Of a stretch of 64,000 nucleotides of DNA, positions 39,096 through 51,621 are shown piece by piece. Made by a program: the position numbers and the translations under genes. The notes under the pieces were generated by a model that was not told the DNA's origin, did no database searches, and saw only the letters and a list, made by a program, of their open reading frames with translations. This DNA comes from Earliella scabrosa (taxonomy: Eukaryota > Basidiomycota > Agaricomycetes > Polyporales > Polyporaceae): assembly GCA_022605405.1 (NCBI GenBank), contig JABYQQ010000003.1, positions 1,240,001 through 1,304,000 of the forward strand, given 5' to 3'. Numbering within the stretch: position 1 is the first letter of the stretch; each line of letters starts with the position of its first letter.

Positions 39096-39277
39096 GGCTG
39101 CACGAGCGAGAGCAAGACAGTCTTACGTAATCGAAGACGAACAGATTCGGCGCATCATGCGCGCCTGTATGCATGTCTGTACCCGACTCTACACTTGCCG
39201 GATCCTGCTTTCACGGCCGTGCTTCTGCCAATCTGCTTGCCCTACGCTGTCCTCAACGTCCTCTTCGCGGAGGGTAG
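39096..39277. promoter_or_regulatory. Short bidirectional promoter region, PRP17 and Myb/zinc-finger gene
   Basis: Only 182 bp separate the two start codons, so both genes must share this region for initiation. No TATA box or other specific site was recognised. Confidence 0.5.
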
Positions 39278-41620
39278 ATGAGCGAAAGGGGCGTAGGAAA
39301 GCCATGGACCACCTATGAAGACAATCTCCTCATACAGGCCGTAGGCATACATGGGGAGAATGACAATTGGAAGGCCGTGGCAGCGTTAGTCCCTGGTCGG
39401 ACGAACAAAGCGTGTAGAAAGGTTTGCAACAGTCGATCTGTTCCTGCTCAGCGTTCTCACCCGTACGGTTCAGCGATGGCTGCATTCCCTCTCCCCGAAC
39501 GTGAAGAAGTCGGCATGGACTCCAGAAGAGGACCAACTCCTCCTGGCCCTGTACGCCGCTCACGGAACGAAGTGGTCCGTCATTGCGCGTAACATACCGG
39601 GCAGGACGGACGACGCGTGTTCGAAGCGCTACAGAGAGGCGTTGGATCCGTCCCTGAAGCGCGACGACTGGACCTCCGACGAGGATGCCAAATTAATGGA
39701 AGCGTACTCGAGACTCGGAGGCAAATGGGGCCTCATCGGCCAGGAACTCAACAGGAGCGGACTGGGCTGTAGAAACAGGTGACAGCTGTGTGAAGGCACG
39801 CGGAGACCGTTCGCGCTGAACGAAGTTCCACAGATGGCGAATGCTGGAGCGCAGACGGGCTGCTCTCTCTCGGGACGCTGCGCCCAGGGGTGAACCCTCG
39901 TCTTCTGTGCCAGCTCCCTCAGGCACATCCTCCCAGTGGACTCCGACACATGTTCAGGAACAAGAGTTCTGGGACGGCCGAAGTCCCCAGTATGTAGCGC
40001 CGTCGGTGCTGTATCAGGGATCCCCGTTGCATTCTCAAGAGTCGCATGCTACTTCGTATTCTCCTGAACAGATATTGTCAGGTGCCCACCTTACTGGAAC
40101 TTCCCCTGGTCATCAACGAGAGCCTCCGTCGTTTCAGTATACTTCTTCGTCCCTCAGCGCCGCGTTGTCGCATCCGAGCTCAGTCACACAGTCTCCCGAC
40201 CCTCATGGCTACTACCCATCGGCGACATTTTCGCCAAACCATGCTCCTTCCGGGCTGTCCGATATCGAGGCTCCGGCGGCGACTACTCGATCTGGGACGT
40301 ACGGATCCCACGACTTCCCCTTCATACCCATACATGACGATAACCATGATCATTCCACTACCGAGTCATCCCAACATATTGCCGGGCAGCCACCCAGCCC
40401 CAGCCCTGCAGCGGAGGAGTGTATCGGGCCTCCTGACGCGGCCACTATCTACGATCCCGCCGTTCCGTCTGATTCTCCGGCTTCACCCTCGCAGTGTGGG
40501 TCACCATCTCCACCTGGCTCGCCCACTCCACCTCCTGGCAATCACACGGTCAGCGACACCGGTGCCGGCGTTGACCCTGTGTATGCGCCCAGACCATATT
40601 ATCGCACCGACGCTGAGAAGGCACAGAGCGCAGCGACGCCGCGGAGGTCAAATTCACAGCGCCCTACACGCCTGTCTTCCCTACTTCCAGCGACCACTGA
40701 GTGAGAGTTATTCCTTCCGGTCCCTGGTTTCATCACTAAGCTGACCGCCGTGCCTTGCGCGGTTGCCTGTTCCAGTGCGTCTGTTCTGGCGTATGCATGT
40801 GGTCACAGAGACTGCTGGGCAGAAGGCGCCTCCAGCAGTAGCAACGCATTTGCGACTTCCAAAGAGCTGTCTGACCACAGCAAGGCCGAGCATAACGGCG
40901 ATCTCGGCGGAAGCAAGCCGTTCAGGTGTGGTTTGACGGGATGTGAGAAGAGCTGGAAGGTACGCGCCACCGTCATGGATCTGTCATCCCGATGTAACCG
41001 TCGCTCACGTATGTCCTATTGTCCACAGAGTTTGAATGGCCTTCAGTACCATCTACAAATGTACGTCAAATGCATATGACATCCACCGCCGCTCCCCGTT
41101 CAATGACGGCTATTTACCCCTTCCTACCGGTCAATTACCCTTATGGCATTCAGATCCAGATATCACTTCCAACAAGCTCTCGCGTCGCGGACCGACACCG
41201 CCGGATTGGGGGCCGCTACTGCAGAGGTGACCCAACAGGCACCCACAGATGCGACGTCTCGACCTCCCGCAGCTCAGGGAACATCATGTTGCGACTCAGA
41301 CGACACGGCGCAGACGGCAGATGCTCCAGGGACCCAGGAAGAGGTCTCGGTCAGAAGTCCTCAGAAGCCCAAGCGCAAGGTGCACCCCTGTCCCCGTCCT
41401 GGATGTGGCAAGGAGTACAAGCAGCTGAGTGGCTTGCGCTACCATCTCACGCATGTGCGCCGTCTTCGTAATACCCCTGTGTTTGATATGTTCTATGTTC
41501 TGACGGTTCGTATCTTCTCGCGCGCAGGGCCATATGGACAGCACGATGCCGGTGCAGCTGGACGTCGTGCCGCCAACGCTCGCCCGTATGGTAGCGGAGA
41601 AGGTCTTGCCGCGGCATTAG
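39278..41620 (+). CDS. Putative transcription factor: three Myb repeats plus Sfp1-like C2H2 fingers
   Basis: Exons: 39278..39421, 39474..39778, 39834..40700, 40776..40959, 41029..41060, 41154..41454, 41528..41620; 641 residues. A stop codon lies directly before the ATG. Myb repeats at about 8-57 (PWTTYEDNLLIQAV), 62-108 (AWTPEEDQLLLALY) and 113-160 (DWTSDEDAKLMEAY) carry regularly spaced Trp residues and the GRT-x-x-A-C-x-K/R turn. A ~280-residue Ser/Pro-rich linker follows, then finger-like segments CGHRDCW...SKAEH, FRCGLTGCEKSWKSLNGLQYHLQ and CPRPGCGKEYKQLSGLRYHLTHGH. The last two match the split fingers of Sfp1-type factors (K-S/T-Y-K...GL-YH). Nuclear DNA binding is inferred; targets are unknown. 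Confidence 0.82.
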
Positions 41621-42671
41621 GCCATGAACCCTTCTTCCGCCGCAATCTGATTTTCTGTCCGACGTACGCCGGGCGGTGCTGGCATCCTGCGGACATTCTG
41701 CGCCCCCAGTCCGATCTGCCTGCGACGCCAAGTGTCAGCGCTGTTCACGGATCCTGCTAAAGGCAAGGTGTAGATTGCGTTTCGCAGATAATTGGGTCGT
41801 AGCAGATCAGACGGTCACCGGGCGCTGGGACCGTGCAGACAGGCTACGAATAGCTGGCAATGTGGCATTGCAAGCGTCGCGCTTCGGCACCACCGCAGCA
41901 CGGACATTATGGACATGTCGTGTAGGCTGCGGCGACGCCTCCTCCGATGTGAATCTGTCTCTTCGGCATCCCGAACCGACCAATTGCAGCTGGCCACACA
42001 GGAGGGGATGACGCATCCTGGTGAGTTCCCTGCGTGGCCTGACGTCGAGTCCGTCCATCGTGAGACGTGCGCAGTCTGCCTGCATCCAATGTTCGTGAAT
42101 ACTCACCGCTCCACTCACATGGGAAGGTTTCGGTAATCGAACCTCAGTAATGCTTGTGAAACCCCGGGTGCAACAGCGTCATAAGGGCGTCGAATAGCAC
42201 CCTGAAGATACGCTTAGAGATTTCGTCATTACGATCCTTCCCTGATCCGTGGTCTTGTTGTTACACGCATGCGCCCACAACGGCATGCAGATTTTTCATA
42301 CTCATATTCGCTACTGCTCACTCACCCAGGACCCTAAGACGCATATATCACGCCTGGCGAGTAATGGTGCGTACTTCTACTCGCAACGGTTCCATGTTCG
42401 CCGGGATGAACACAGCCAACCTTGTTAGGAGCAGCCGGTTTGTGATACATTCGCGTGCATTGCTGACCAGGGGATGCATCTTCATACACTTCGAGGTAGT
42501 AGACCGCTGGCACGCAATCCAATTTCGCTCTATAATCACGAATAGAAGCCATAGGTTTGCGTCGACGCCATAGACAATACAAGGTCGGCACAACTGACAT
42601 GACGGAGTGAGGAGAATCGCATTGCTAAGCAACAACCACACGAGCTACACTAACGTATCTAGAGCGAACCC
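41621..42671. other. Convergent intergenic region, nothing recognised
   Basis: Lies between the 3' ends of the Myb/zinc-finger gene and the Ugo1-like gene. Open frames near 41676-42136 overlap on both strands and have no domain or splice support. Confidence 0.5.
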
Positions 42672-44298
42672 TCACAACTCTGCCCATCCCGCATCCGCTT
42701 CGTCCGGCCCATTCACCAGCGACAGCACGAAGACAACCAGCCCGGCGCCGAGCCGCATGCCCAGTCCGCGATAGAGCTGTCCGATCCCGCTATGCCTCAG
42801 CCAGCTCTCGTTCTCCTCCTCGACGAACGCCTCCTCGTGCTCGCGCGCAGGCTCCTTGCCCTTGAGAGAGCTCCGCCTCCGCTTGCGCTTCGTCTGCGGC
42901 TTCAGAGGCAGGTCGGACCGCTCCTCCGTGAGGATGTGCCAGAACGCGTCGACCATGCCATTGTACGGCGCTGGACGAATCTCCACGCACCCCTTCAGCG
43001 GCCGGGCAGTTCCACGCGTCTGAACTTGAAGTCGGCGACGGACCGTCTCGAAAGGAAGGGCGACGAGAGCACCCGCGGCGTTGCCTAGGAGCTCTGCTAT
43101 TTGCCACTGCACGGGTGTTGTCTCGGGGGAGATGTTCGTGCCGAGGCCGACGTATGCCGCGATGAGGCCGGGGAATGTGAGGGGGACAATTGCTCGCAGG
43201 GCGTTATCGAGTAGTGTTGGTAGAAGGAGATGAGGATGTAGGTACACACCACGCACGCCGCCTTCTTGAGATAGGATTTGCCGGAGCGCGTCCAACGGAC
43301 CTGAATATGTGCGATGTCTTGGCACAGATGACTGTACCATGAGACGAGTGCGGACAAGGTCCAGGGGTGATAGAATGAAGCCCGTGAGCACTTGCGAGGC
43401 GACAGGGAGGAGGACGGAGGTTGTGCCCAGAGGATGTGAGAAGGAGTTTGGTGTCAACGGGGAGAGCGCGGATTGAAGGAGGTTGTATATTAGAGGTTGC
43501 AGTACTCCAGATAAAGCGTTGGTGACCGCGGACGTTAGAAGGCCTGTGAGGGATGGTACGCTCACTTCGGTTCCATACCCAGCAAACGACAGGAGGCAAC
43601 TCACCTTTCCACAATGCCAACCAACCCTCCGACCTGAAGCGACCTAACCGCTTCATCATGCCCCACGTTCCATCCGCGCTGCCCACCGGTATAACATATT
43701 CCGGCTGTGTGCCCTCTTCCAGCAAGGATTGTCGTATAATATACCCTCCCTCATCAGCAGGACGGGGTGGCCGCGGAGGCTTCTCGGCCGTCGGATCCGC
43801 AAAGTAGGAATCGTTCTCGTTCGAAGAAGAGTCACTGAGCTGCGCAAGAGGAAAGCGCGACCTCGGGGTAAGGAATGGTAAAGTGAGGCTGCTACTGAGA
43901 TGACGTACCTCTCCGTCATCCTCCGCTACCTCGACGCTCGCCTCGGGTGCAATGTCGCTGGGATCGCGCGGCACCCATTGCACCTGCAGCAGCGTCTTTC
44001 CCACTTCCCATGGCTGAACAAGCGCAGCAGTCGCGTATTGCAGGAGGGCGGCAGCGAGCAGTTCCTTCGCTAGTGATGTGATGTCCAGGCCCGAGTCATC
44101 ATTCGTGAGAGACGAAGACAGGTCAAACAGAGGGTTCGGGGCGGTGCGAGTTGACCATTGATTTGATGTAGAGGGTCCGGAGGCAGGAGGGTGAGTAGAA
44201 TTGGAGTTGTCATGAGAGAGAGAGGGTGGCACGAAAGACCAGGTGTTGGAGGGCGTGGTGTACAAGTCACGGAGAGATGCTGGTGCTGGAACAGCCAT
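42672..44298 (-). CDS. UGO1: Ugo1-like mitochondrial carrier-family protein of the outer membrane
   Basis: Ugo1 links Fzo1 and Mgm1 in mitochondrial fusion and is a divergent member of the carrier family. Exons (minus): 44298..43909, 43839..43605, 43543..42672; 498 residues. Three degenerate carrier signatures are visible: QPWEVGKTLLQVQ (about 105), SPLDLVRTRLMVQ and LPFETVRRRLQVQ. The N-terminal ~90 residues are Ser/Asn-rich and lack a presequence, and acidic and Lys/Arg-rich inserts (TKRKRRRSSLKGKE) break the repeats. This fits Ugo1-type proteins rather than a metabolite carrier. The ATG at 44298 begins MAVPAPASLRDLY, typical for basidiomycete orthologues. The alternative is another unusual carrier-family member. 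Confidence 0.8.
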
Positions 44299-44811
44299 CC
44301 TGAACTGTTCACCTAGTCTTCGCCGTTAAATAGGGAGCTCAGACGTCTGTGGGTTGTCGCGACATGCCAGGCGGCGGAAGCAAAGACTCCTCGCGCGCGC
44401 GGCGCCGCGGCTCTCGGCCACACGTTGTTTGCCTGTATTTGGACTTGTACTACCTTCCATTGCGATGTGGTCATCGCTCGCCTGCCAGTTGCACGGGTTG
44501 TGGGAGGCGTACACGGGCGCAGTGGTATCTACCGAGTACGTTGTAAGCAGTGAATTGGTAGCAACTCAGCCCGACGCTATGGGATGTGGGCAGCAAACGG
44601 ACCACTGATGTTCAAGCGCAATACATAGTAATGTCAGAGAAAGCTGGGTAACTGAGGTATGCAAAACATGGTGGACAGAAAAGATGTACATGACAGAATG
44701 CGACGGAACTAAGACTAGGGCTAGGGAATGTCATTAGAATTGTCCGCGCGGCTTCTGCCGCTGCCACTAAATATCGTATGCGTTCGTAAGTGTACATTCG
44801 GGTCCGTGAGC
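44299..44811. other. Intergenic between UGO1-like and tricalbin genes
   Basis: Promoter of the UGO1-like gene and 3' flank of the tricalbin gene, both on the minus strand. Nothing specific recognised. Confidence 0.5.
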
Positions 44812-47800
44812 TTAATCGTCGCGATCGGCCCCACGCCGCCTGCTAATCGAGAACCGCGACGGAGAGATCGGAGGGGCCTTCTCGCCTGAGATGGAGTGAA
44901 GGGATGCACGCGAGGGCTTCGTCGAGAGCGGAGTATCAGGGTCGTATTCGAGTCGTAGTTGGAGGAGACCCTGGCCCTCGCGCAGCTCAATCGTGAGGTC
45001 CTTCGCTGGGATAATCTCGCCAGGCTTCAAGTGTTGCCAGATCTGAGCGAAACAATGTCAGCCACACTTCGTGCTATACAGGGCACCAAGCACTCACGTC
45101 AACCTCAGCCTGGCCAAGCTGCTTGTCTTTGCCCAACGTTTTGTGGTCGAACACCCAGATGAACATTTTAGGCTGGGTACCAGGCGCAGCCGAGAACGCG
45201 AACGACTCGTTCCTGTACACACTTTGAGCACTTCGTACACCAATGCTGTGACCCATTCGGTACTCACCACTCTGGAGATGCGCTCTTGTGGCCATGCTTC
45301 GTCTTGTGCTCCTTATCCCCGACGCGAATAAGGACATACGGCTTGATATCGTCCGAAGTGGAAAGGTCCTTTGCCTCCCTGACAATCACGCGGAGCGTGC
45401 CCGGCTCGCTGTGTCCATTAAGAGATCCAGACGTAGGGAACGAGGCAGGACCAGCTTCAGCATAGTCGACGGGCTTCGAGACGACGCCAGCAGGAGGGTC
45501 AGGTCTCTCGTCCGAGGAATCCGAACTGCTGCTGTTGCGCCTCTTGAAGACGCCGGTGACACCATGGAAGACGCCCTTACCGGCGCCTACTGGGATGTGG
45601 CCAATTTGCGTCATGGCTCGCCCTGCAGAGGAGAATGTCGAAGTGTTCTTGCGTGTCTTGACGATGATCTCCGGGGTGAAGAGGAGACGGAGACGAATCT
45701 CGCCCTTGTCGCCGTGCTTTGATGACGAAAGCGCTAGACTACGCTCGACAGCCGTGAAGGGTTCGAGGTTCGCCAGGTCGATGATACATGAACCAAGACT
45801 CTTCGCCTGCTCAATCTGGTTCCAGTCGAACACCTCGAGGTGGAAGTGTGCGCCGGTACGCGAAGGCTGTTAAGAAGGTCATAGTGAGTGTAGTTCCGAG
45901 ATGCTTCCTCACAACCATCCCGCGACTTACCACTTGCACGGTGAAGGTCTCGTTCCACTCGGGGTTAAGAGTCTTCTTCTTGGTCTGTGACTTGTATACC
46001 CGCTGGCCGTTGAGGTGGAACACAACATAGGGGTCGGATTTTCCTAGAGTGGTATGAGCGCCCAAGCCCGAATACAGACGTAGCACAATCTCGTACCTCC
46101 TCTGTCGACACCGTGGATGCCGTGTCCGTCCAGAAGGTCGACGCGAACCAGACCCTGGTCTATATGCGGGGTTAACATCACGCATATAAACGGGCATGTT
46201 GTCATACGTACTGTTAACGCTCTCCCTTGGGTCCAACTTGATCGGGACAGGCAGGTACCGGGACTCGATCTTGACCACCGACTTCTTGTCCTCATCATCA
46301 GGGTCCACCAGAGTGAACTCAGCCGGACCCTCCTACATCGGGAATCAGTCCATACTATCCGCAAATTGGCTGTGTGGCGCATACGTACCAGCGTCGTCTG
46401 CAGGAATGCCTTCGCGTCGCCCTTCCACTCAGCAACAACGTCGTCCTTGTCGCCCTCGTCTGCCTCGTTCAGGCGGAGCCACACCCGGCTGAAGTCGAGC
46501 TCCTTGACAACGCCTTCGCCAATGTACTCCCAATGCGCATTCGTGCTGCGGGGGCGGACGGTGCTGAAGGCTGGCCAGTAGGCGTCGTCGAGGAGCACCT
46601 CGAGCCTGGCCTTCTTGTGTAGGCGCCCGGACAAAACGTTGAAGATGATGACACCGGCCTCTGCAGGAGTGAAATACAGTCAGTGCGTGGGCCCTCCCTG
46701 CATGCGGGCTAGACGTCAACGTACGGTGGGTGAGGAGCTCGTCTTTGGTCATCTCAATGCCTTGATCTTCAGGGCGTTGCTCTTCCTCAGCAGTCGTTGC
46801 CGTGGTCATCGCGGAAGCAGTGGTGTCGGTCGACTTCGCAGACCGGTGACCCCTCTCTCCATTCACACCGTTAGCTTGATCCTCGTCAACAGGATGGCTG
46901 GTGGTGACGCCCTCAGGTACAGCACCCTCGTCCTCGGAATCGCTCTCGTCGTGCACGGTACCACCCTCGCTGCCGTCGGGCGACCTAGCCTTTTCGCGCT
47001 CTGCAGCCTGCTCGAGTTCGTTGGGGCCGGAGTTGAAGTGGATGCCGCGCACGGCGTACGCAGGCACAAACTGAGCAATGTAGTGCAGCCTTCCCTTGAA
47101 CGCGCCGTTTCCGAGCTTCAGGGGCTCCTCGACTTCACGTTCTCCAGTTGACTCGAATCTGAACTTGCCATCCTCGGAGGTAGCCGGCCTGGCGAGGTCG
47201 GAGACCCTGAGCTCAGTGTAACCAAGGGATCGGTCCTGATGCGACGTTCGGTCAGAACTCGCCGAACCTATGATCGGTAGTGACGCACCTTCGTAATATG
47301 CTGGTAGTCCATGCACTCCAACAACATCGTCTGTAATGAAATTAGCACACACATGCTGGTGACATTCGCAGTTCCGCCGACACACACCTCCTTCATCGAA
47401 TGCACTATTGGATTGGAGGATTAGTCAACATGGACCATAAGGTTGCAATTCGGACAGACATACCAGGAATATAGATAATCTGGTCCCATTCGGGGTTGAG
47501 GTCTATAAAAGCGATAATAAGTCCAGGGTCCCGAACATACAGACATCAGCAACCTACTGTTATTGACAACTTCCGTGCGTCCTTGAATGACGTTGTTGAC
47601 CATGACACGGACGTACGGGTCGCTCTTGCCACCAAGGGTCGCCTCCACGTTCCTATAGAAGATGCGTGAGCAAACACATCACGACACGAGACTTGGCAAT
47701 CCACGTACTTGACATCCCTCGCGCGCTGAAGCCAAAGTCGCACGACTCCGATAGGGGGCACGTACTGGTCCGCACCGTGGAGACTGCCCGCCATGTTGAG

Positions 47801-50337
47801 TGGCTTCCACTCGGCCGTCACCCTGAGCTTCCCACTGGGCGCACCGCTGAGCGGCCACCAGTCCTTTCCGGAGGTCTTCGCCTTGAGCAGGTCGGTGAGA
47901 CGGATGCTCATATAGCCGATGACTGGGTCCTTCAGGAAGTCGCGGTCGTCGATGACCTTGGCGATGATCACGCTGGACGACTTGTCCGTGCAGAGGAACT
48001 CGGTGCTGTCCTCCCACACGGGGTTGTTCGTGTGTTTCACCTTGCGTGTCACATGAATGGGGTGCTTTCCTGAGCCGGTGAAGATCTTCACGAAGGGGTT
48101 CAAGTCGCCACTCAGGGACTTCGTGGAGTCGAGGTCCTTGGCTTGGTGTACAGTGAGACGCACAATGCCGACCTCTGCGTAGACGGATACGTGTTAGCGG
48201 CATCCTCGTCCATGCACAATTGGACTCACTCGTGTCGGGAAGGACTTCCTGTCCGCCAGCGTCGAGCTCGGGCTTGAGCACAGGGTAGAAGTTGACGTCG
48301 AACCGGATAGTACCACGCTCCTTGCCATCCTTCAAGATGGGCGCCTCGATGTTCTCCTGCGTTGCATCCGCTTCCAGTACGCTGAGGTCGAAGGTCGCGA
48401 ACCCGAGGTCCGTGTTCGCGCGGTGGTCGTTGTAGTCCCAGACCTTCAAGAGCAGGTTCTCCGTGAGCGAGTTGACCAGGATAAACTTTGTTTCCATCCA
48501 TGTCGGGTTGATCCTACAAGCAAGCGCCGGGAGATCAGAAATCGACGTCAATATCAAACCGCATACGTCACACGACGTGTAGCATGGAATGACGTACGAG
48601 TTGTGCTTCCACTTCGTCTTCGCAAGTTCAGCACGTTCGTTGAGACTGAGTGCCACAAACGGATCGGGACGGCCACCCCCGAGCTTAGCACCTTTGAGGT
48701 CGCGAGCACTCTGAATGGTAACCTGCAGCACTCCGATAGCGGTGTCGATGGGCTGCCCTGACAGCATCTGCTCAAGGTTGAGCGTGAAGACGTTCGGCTC
48801 ATACATCATCGGGCCTAAGACGCTGTGGACGGTGTCCCGGATAAATGCGGACAAACCCGGAATCTGAGAAGCAATCAGCATCGAAGACGCAAAACCATGA
48901 GTACACAAGTACTCACGTTGGCAACATCGAATCCGAAAGTCTCGCCACCGATGGGCTTCAGAGAGTAGTCGAAGACCGGCTTCTCCATGAAAGACAGGTC
49001 AACCAACTGAACGTGAGGGAAGTTGGTCATGAGCTTCATGCGGATCTTCATGTGGCCAGTGAAAGTCATGTCTTCGAGCAGAATCGGCATTGCGGCGCTA
49101 GCAAAACCCTTGCCGAGACGCACACTCAAGATGATCTTGGGGTTCACTTTGTTGAGCTTTTGCCGTTCGGTCATCTCTGACATATCGTTGGGGGTAAACG
49201 ATAGCCACCACTCCATGAGGACAACGTCGTCCTCGGTGCGCGGGAACGTCTTGACCTTCTCAATCCGCGGGGCTTTCGTGCCAAGCGTGAAGGTGCTGAG
49301 ACGGAGTGAGTCCAGGAATGGTGGGCAGCTTTGCGACAGAATCTGGTCGACGGAAGCGACGATGGTACGAGAAAGCACAGGCTCGTAAATCAGCCAGAAG
49401 CGGTCGAGGAAGTTGTTCAGCCACTCCGCCGGCTCGACCTCTTGCTCCGAGCTGAGTCGAGTCTTGACGAGTTCGCGTTGGATGTCATCGCGGGCCCTGA
49501 GACGCGTCCGGGTCATGGACGTGGAATAGTAGGTGTTGCAAAACGCGAGGATGATGAACACCCATCCCATTCCGAAGTGGAAGCGAGTGAGGAAGTGGGT
49601 GACGAGGACCGCCTGTGAAGATGAGTACATGCACGGAAATGCGATAGGTGAGAAAGAGCACTGTGAGCGACCTCGTCTGTCAATACAAGGCAAGCTACTC
49701 ACCACGACCACCATCGCCGCATTATGATACCATTCTCCATAGAATTGCTCGCTCAAGAAAAGGCTAAGCAGCTCCTTCTCCTTCTCCTCTCCCTCCGCCT
49801 TAACCACGGGCTTGTCGACACCAGAGACGTCCCGCCAGCCAACCTTGTACCAGTCGGGAATTTCTGGAGCGGGTCCATTGGGCATGGCACCAGGAACCTC
49901 TGGGGTATCCGGGGATGTCGGGTCAGTGGGCCATGTCGGTGAGGCAGGTGAATCTGGAACAATCTTCTGCGAATGTCCATTGGGATGGGGGTTCTGGTCG
50001 GCGTCTTCAATGGTGATAGTTGGTAGGATACTGGGTGTGGTCTTGCCAGTGTCGACAGCTACTTCTGCGACGCAGCGGCGCCGGTCAGCGCTCTGGCAAC
50101 TGCGGGAGCGTCCTAACGCCTAGGTAGAGCCATACCTTTCCCACCGCTATTGACGTCGTCGTTCTCGATGCCCAGCTTGTGTTTCTCCTTGCCAGCAGCG
50201 GCTGCCTTGGCTTGAGGGCTTGCGTCGGGGTCGAAGGTGTGTACAGGCACGCGACCCTTGGCGGCATCCTGCTCGACGATGCCATTCACCTTTGCTTGAG
50301 CGTTCGCGGGGATGGGGGCCCCGTCAACGGAGGCCAT
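44812..50337 (-). CDS. TCB: Tricalbin (extended synaptotagmin), SMP plus multiple C2 domains
   Basis: ER-plasma membrane tether and lipid-transfer protein. Exons (minus): 50337..50136, 50064..49703, 49612..48917, 48863..48598, 48513..48230, 48174..47709, 47652..47558, 47502..47464, 47404..47388, 47330..47289, 47235..46725, 46660..46389, 46332..46212, 46159..46097, 46043..45931, 45866..45268, 45212..45098, 45042..44812; 1,497 residues. A hydrophobic hairpin at about 180-220 (FGMGWVFIILAFCNTYY) anchors it in the ER. The SMP domain follows (WLNNFLDRFWLIYEPVLS, VVLMEWWLSFTPND). C2 domains start near LQVTIQSARDLKGAK, VRLTVHQAKDLDSTK, VRLWLQRARDVK, VRVDLLDGHGIHGVDRG and LRVIVREAKDLSTSDD; several keep the Ca-binding SDPYV loop. 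One internal exon is only 17 nt. Which of Tcb1-3 it equals is not decidable by eye. Confidence 0.93.
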
Positions 50338-51465
50338 GGTGGCGGGAGGGAGTGGTGTCGGCGTCGGGGAGGGAGACTAAAGTCGTGGTAAGATAGAGGA
50401 AGGAGCGTGGAGGGGTCAAGTGAGATGAAGGCGGGGGAGAGTAGATGAATGAACGCTGTCCGTTCCTCGATGACGTCCCGCCGGACGAGGTGTGTGGCTG
50501 GTTACTCCCGGGGTCCTGCTGCGTGCGGTGTATGTTCTCAGACTCAGACTTAGACTAGTCTGCCAACGACTGCTCCCGCTGTCGCTGGCGTTGGACGAGT
50601 GGTGGTGGTGAGCAGACGTGTGTATGTGGTACGTCTGGGTGCCTTGCAGTCATCTGTATATCTATCACACCAACTGCGTTCTGTGATCGCTTGTGCGCGG
50701 CATTGAAGATGTGCCCGGCTGCTTTCGGGGTCCAGGGGCGCGACGCGACGCCAAGACACGTGAGGGCGTACAGGGCGCGCCACCTCTGGCATCGCGCGCA
50801 CTTCGCCACCTACTCACCGCCCCACTCGACATTGAGCTCCATCTTGGAGTCGCCGAAAGCCAGCTGCAGCCTGAACATCCTGCCAGCCTGGCATGATCCT
50901 GCGAAAGCGTGCATGCACGATGCGTACCTGTGCCGGCTTCCGTCGCAGTCCCAAGTATCCCACGTCAGCGTGTCATCTACTGGAACGTTGGGGAACAACA
51001 AGAATAGATAGAACACAGCCTGAAGCTGAAGCTCTATTCCTCTCACTTCGGGAAGATATCCTGCTGTAAGCAAGCATATGCATGCAATTAGTTTTGCTTG
51101 CAGGATCGGCGAAACACTGCGCTGTTCTTGCTTGACGCCGGCCATTCTAGTGCCGTGACAGCAGGACCCATTGCCTACAGAATGTTGCAATCCTGCGTAG
51201 GAGTGTCGACTCGCCTGGTAGTTTTGGAAGGTTTGTTCTTCCATGAAGTCGCGATGCCTTTAAATTCCGAACGCGCGCGGACGTCGGGCCCTCTCCTTTT
51301 CGGGTGAATGAATTACTTAATGAAGGATGACGTCGGCCGCGCGACCCGTGAGAAATATTCAATCGCGCGAGTCACTCGCAAATTATACGCGTTGTACGCG
51401 CGCGCTCTGCAGGTTGACCAGCTTTTGCTCGCATCGTCCCAGGTCGGTCCAGCCTCTCCAGTTCG
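50338..51465. other. Divergent intergenic region upstream of tricalbin and carbonic anhydrase genes
   Basis: Holds the tricalbin promoter and upstream sequence of the carbonic anhydrase locus. A minus-strand frame (51244..50810) contains splice-like sites (CTTACAG, TTTCGCAG, GGCGGTGAGT) but no domain or reliable start, so it is not called. Confidence 0.4.
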
Positions 51466-51621
51466 ATGAACCTCCTATCGCGCCGACTCTACAATGGCGG
51501 CTTCAACCACCTCAAGAGCACCTCACATCTCCTCCGCAAGGCGCCTCGCGTTGTCGGCCATCCAGCACTCACCCGCTCAAGCTCGGTCGCAGCGGCGAAG
51601 CTCTCTGGCGATAACGAGATT
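51466..51621 (+). other. Candidate alternative first exon with mitochondrial targeting sequence
   Basis: ATG at 51466 begins a 52-codon frame rich in Arg, Ser, Leu and Ala with no acidic residue in its first ~40 residues (NLLSRRLYNGGF...HLLRKAPRVV), a classic matrix presequence, and it ends at a good donor (ATT|GTAAGT). Spliced to the acceptor TACCAG at 52026 it would run in frame into the carbonic anhydrase at DFVKANEAYV, replacing the first five residues. It could instead be exon 1 of a separate small mitochondrial protein. Confidence 0.4.

Noticed and set aside
41676..42136. Further exons of the Myb/zinc-finger gene, or a separate cysteine-containing gene
   Set aside because: The Sfp1-like ending and TAG at 41620 close the gene in frame; the cysteine frames downstream overlap on both strands and lack a conserved pattern.
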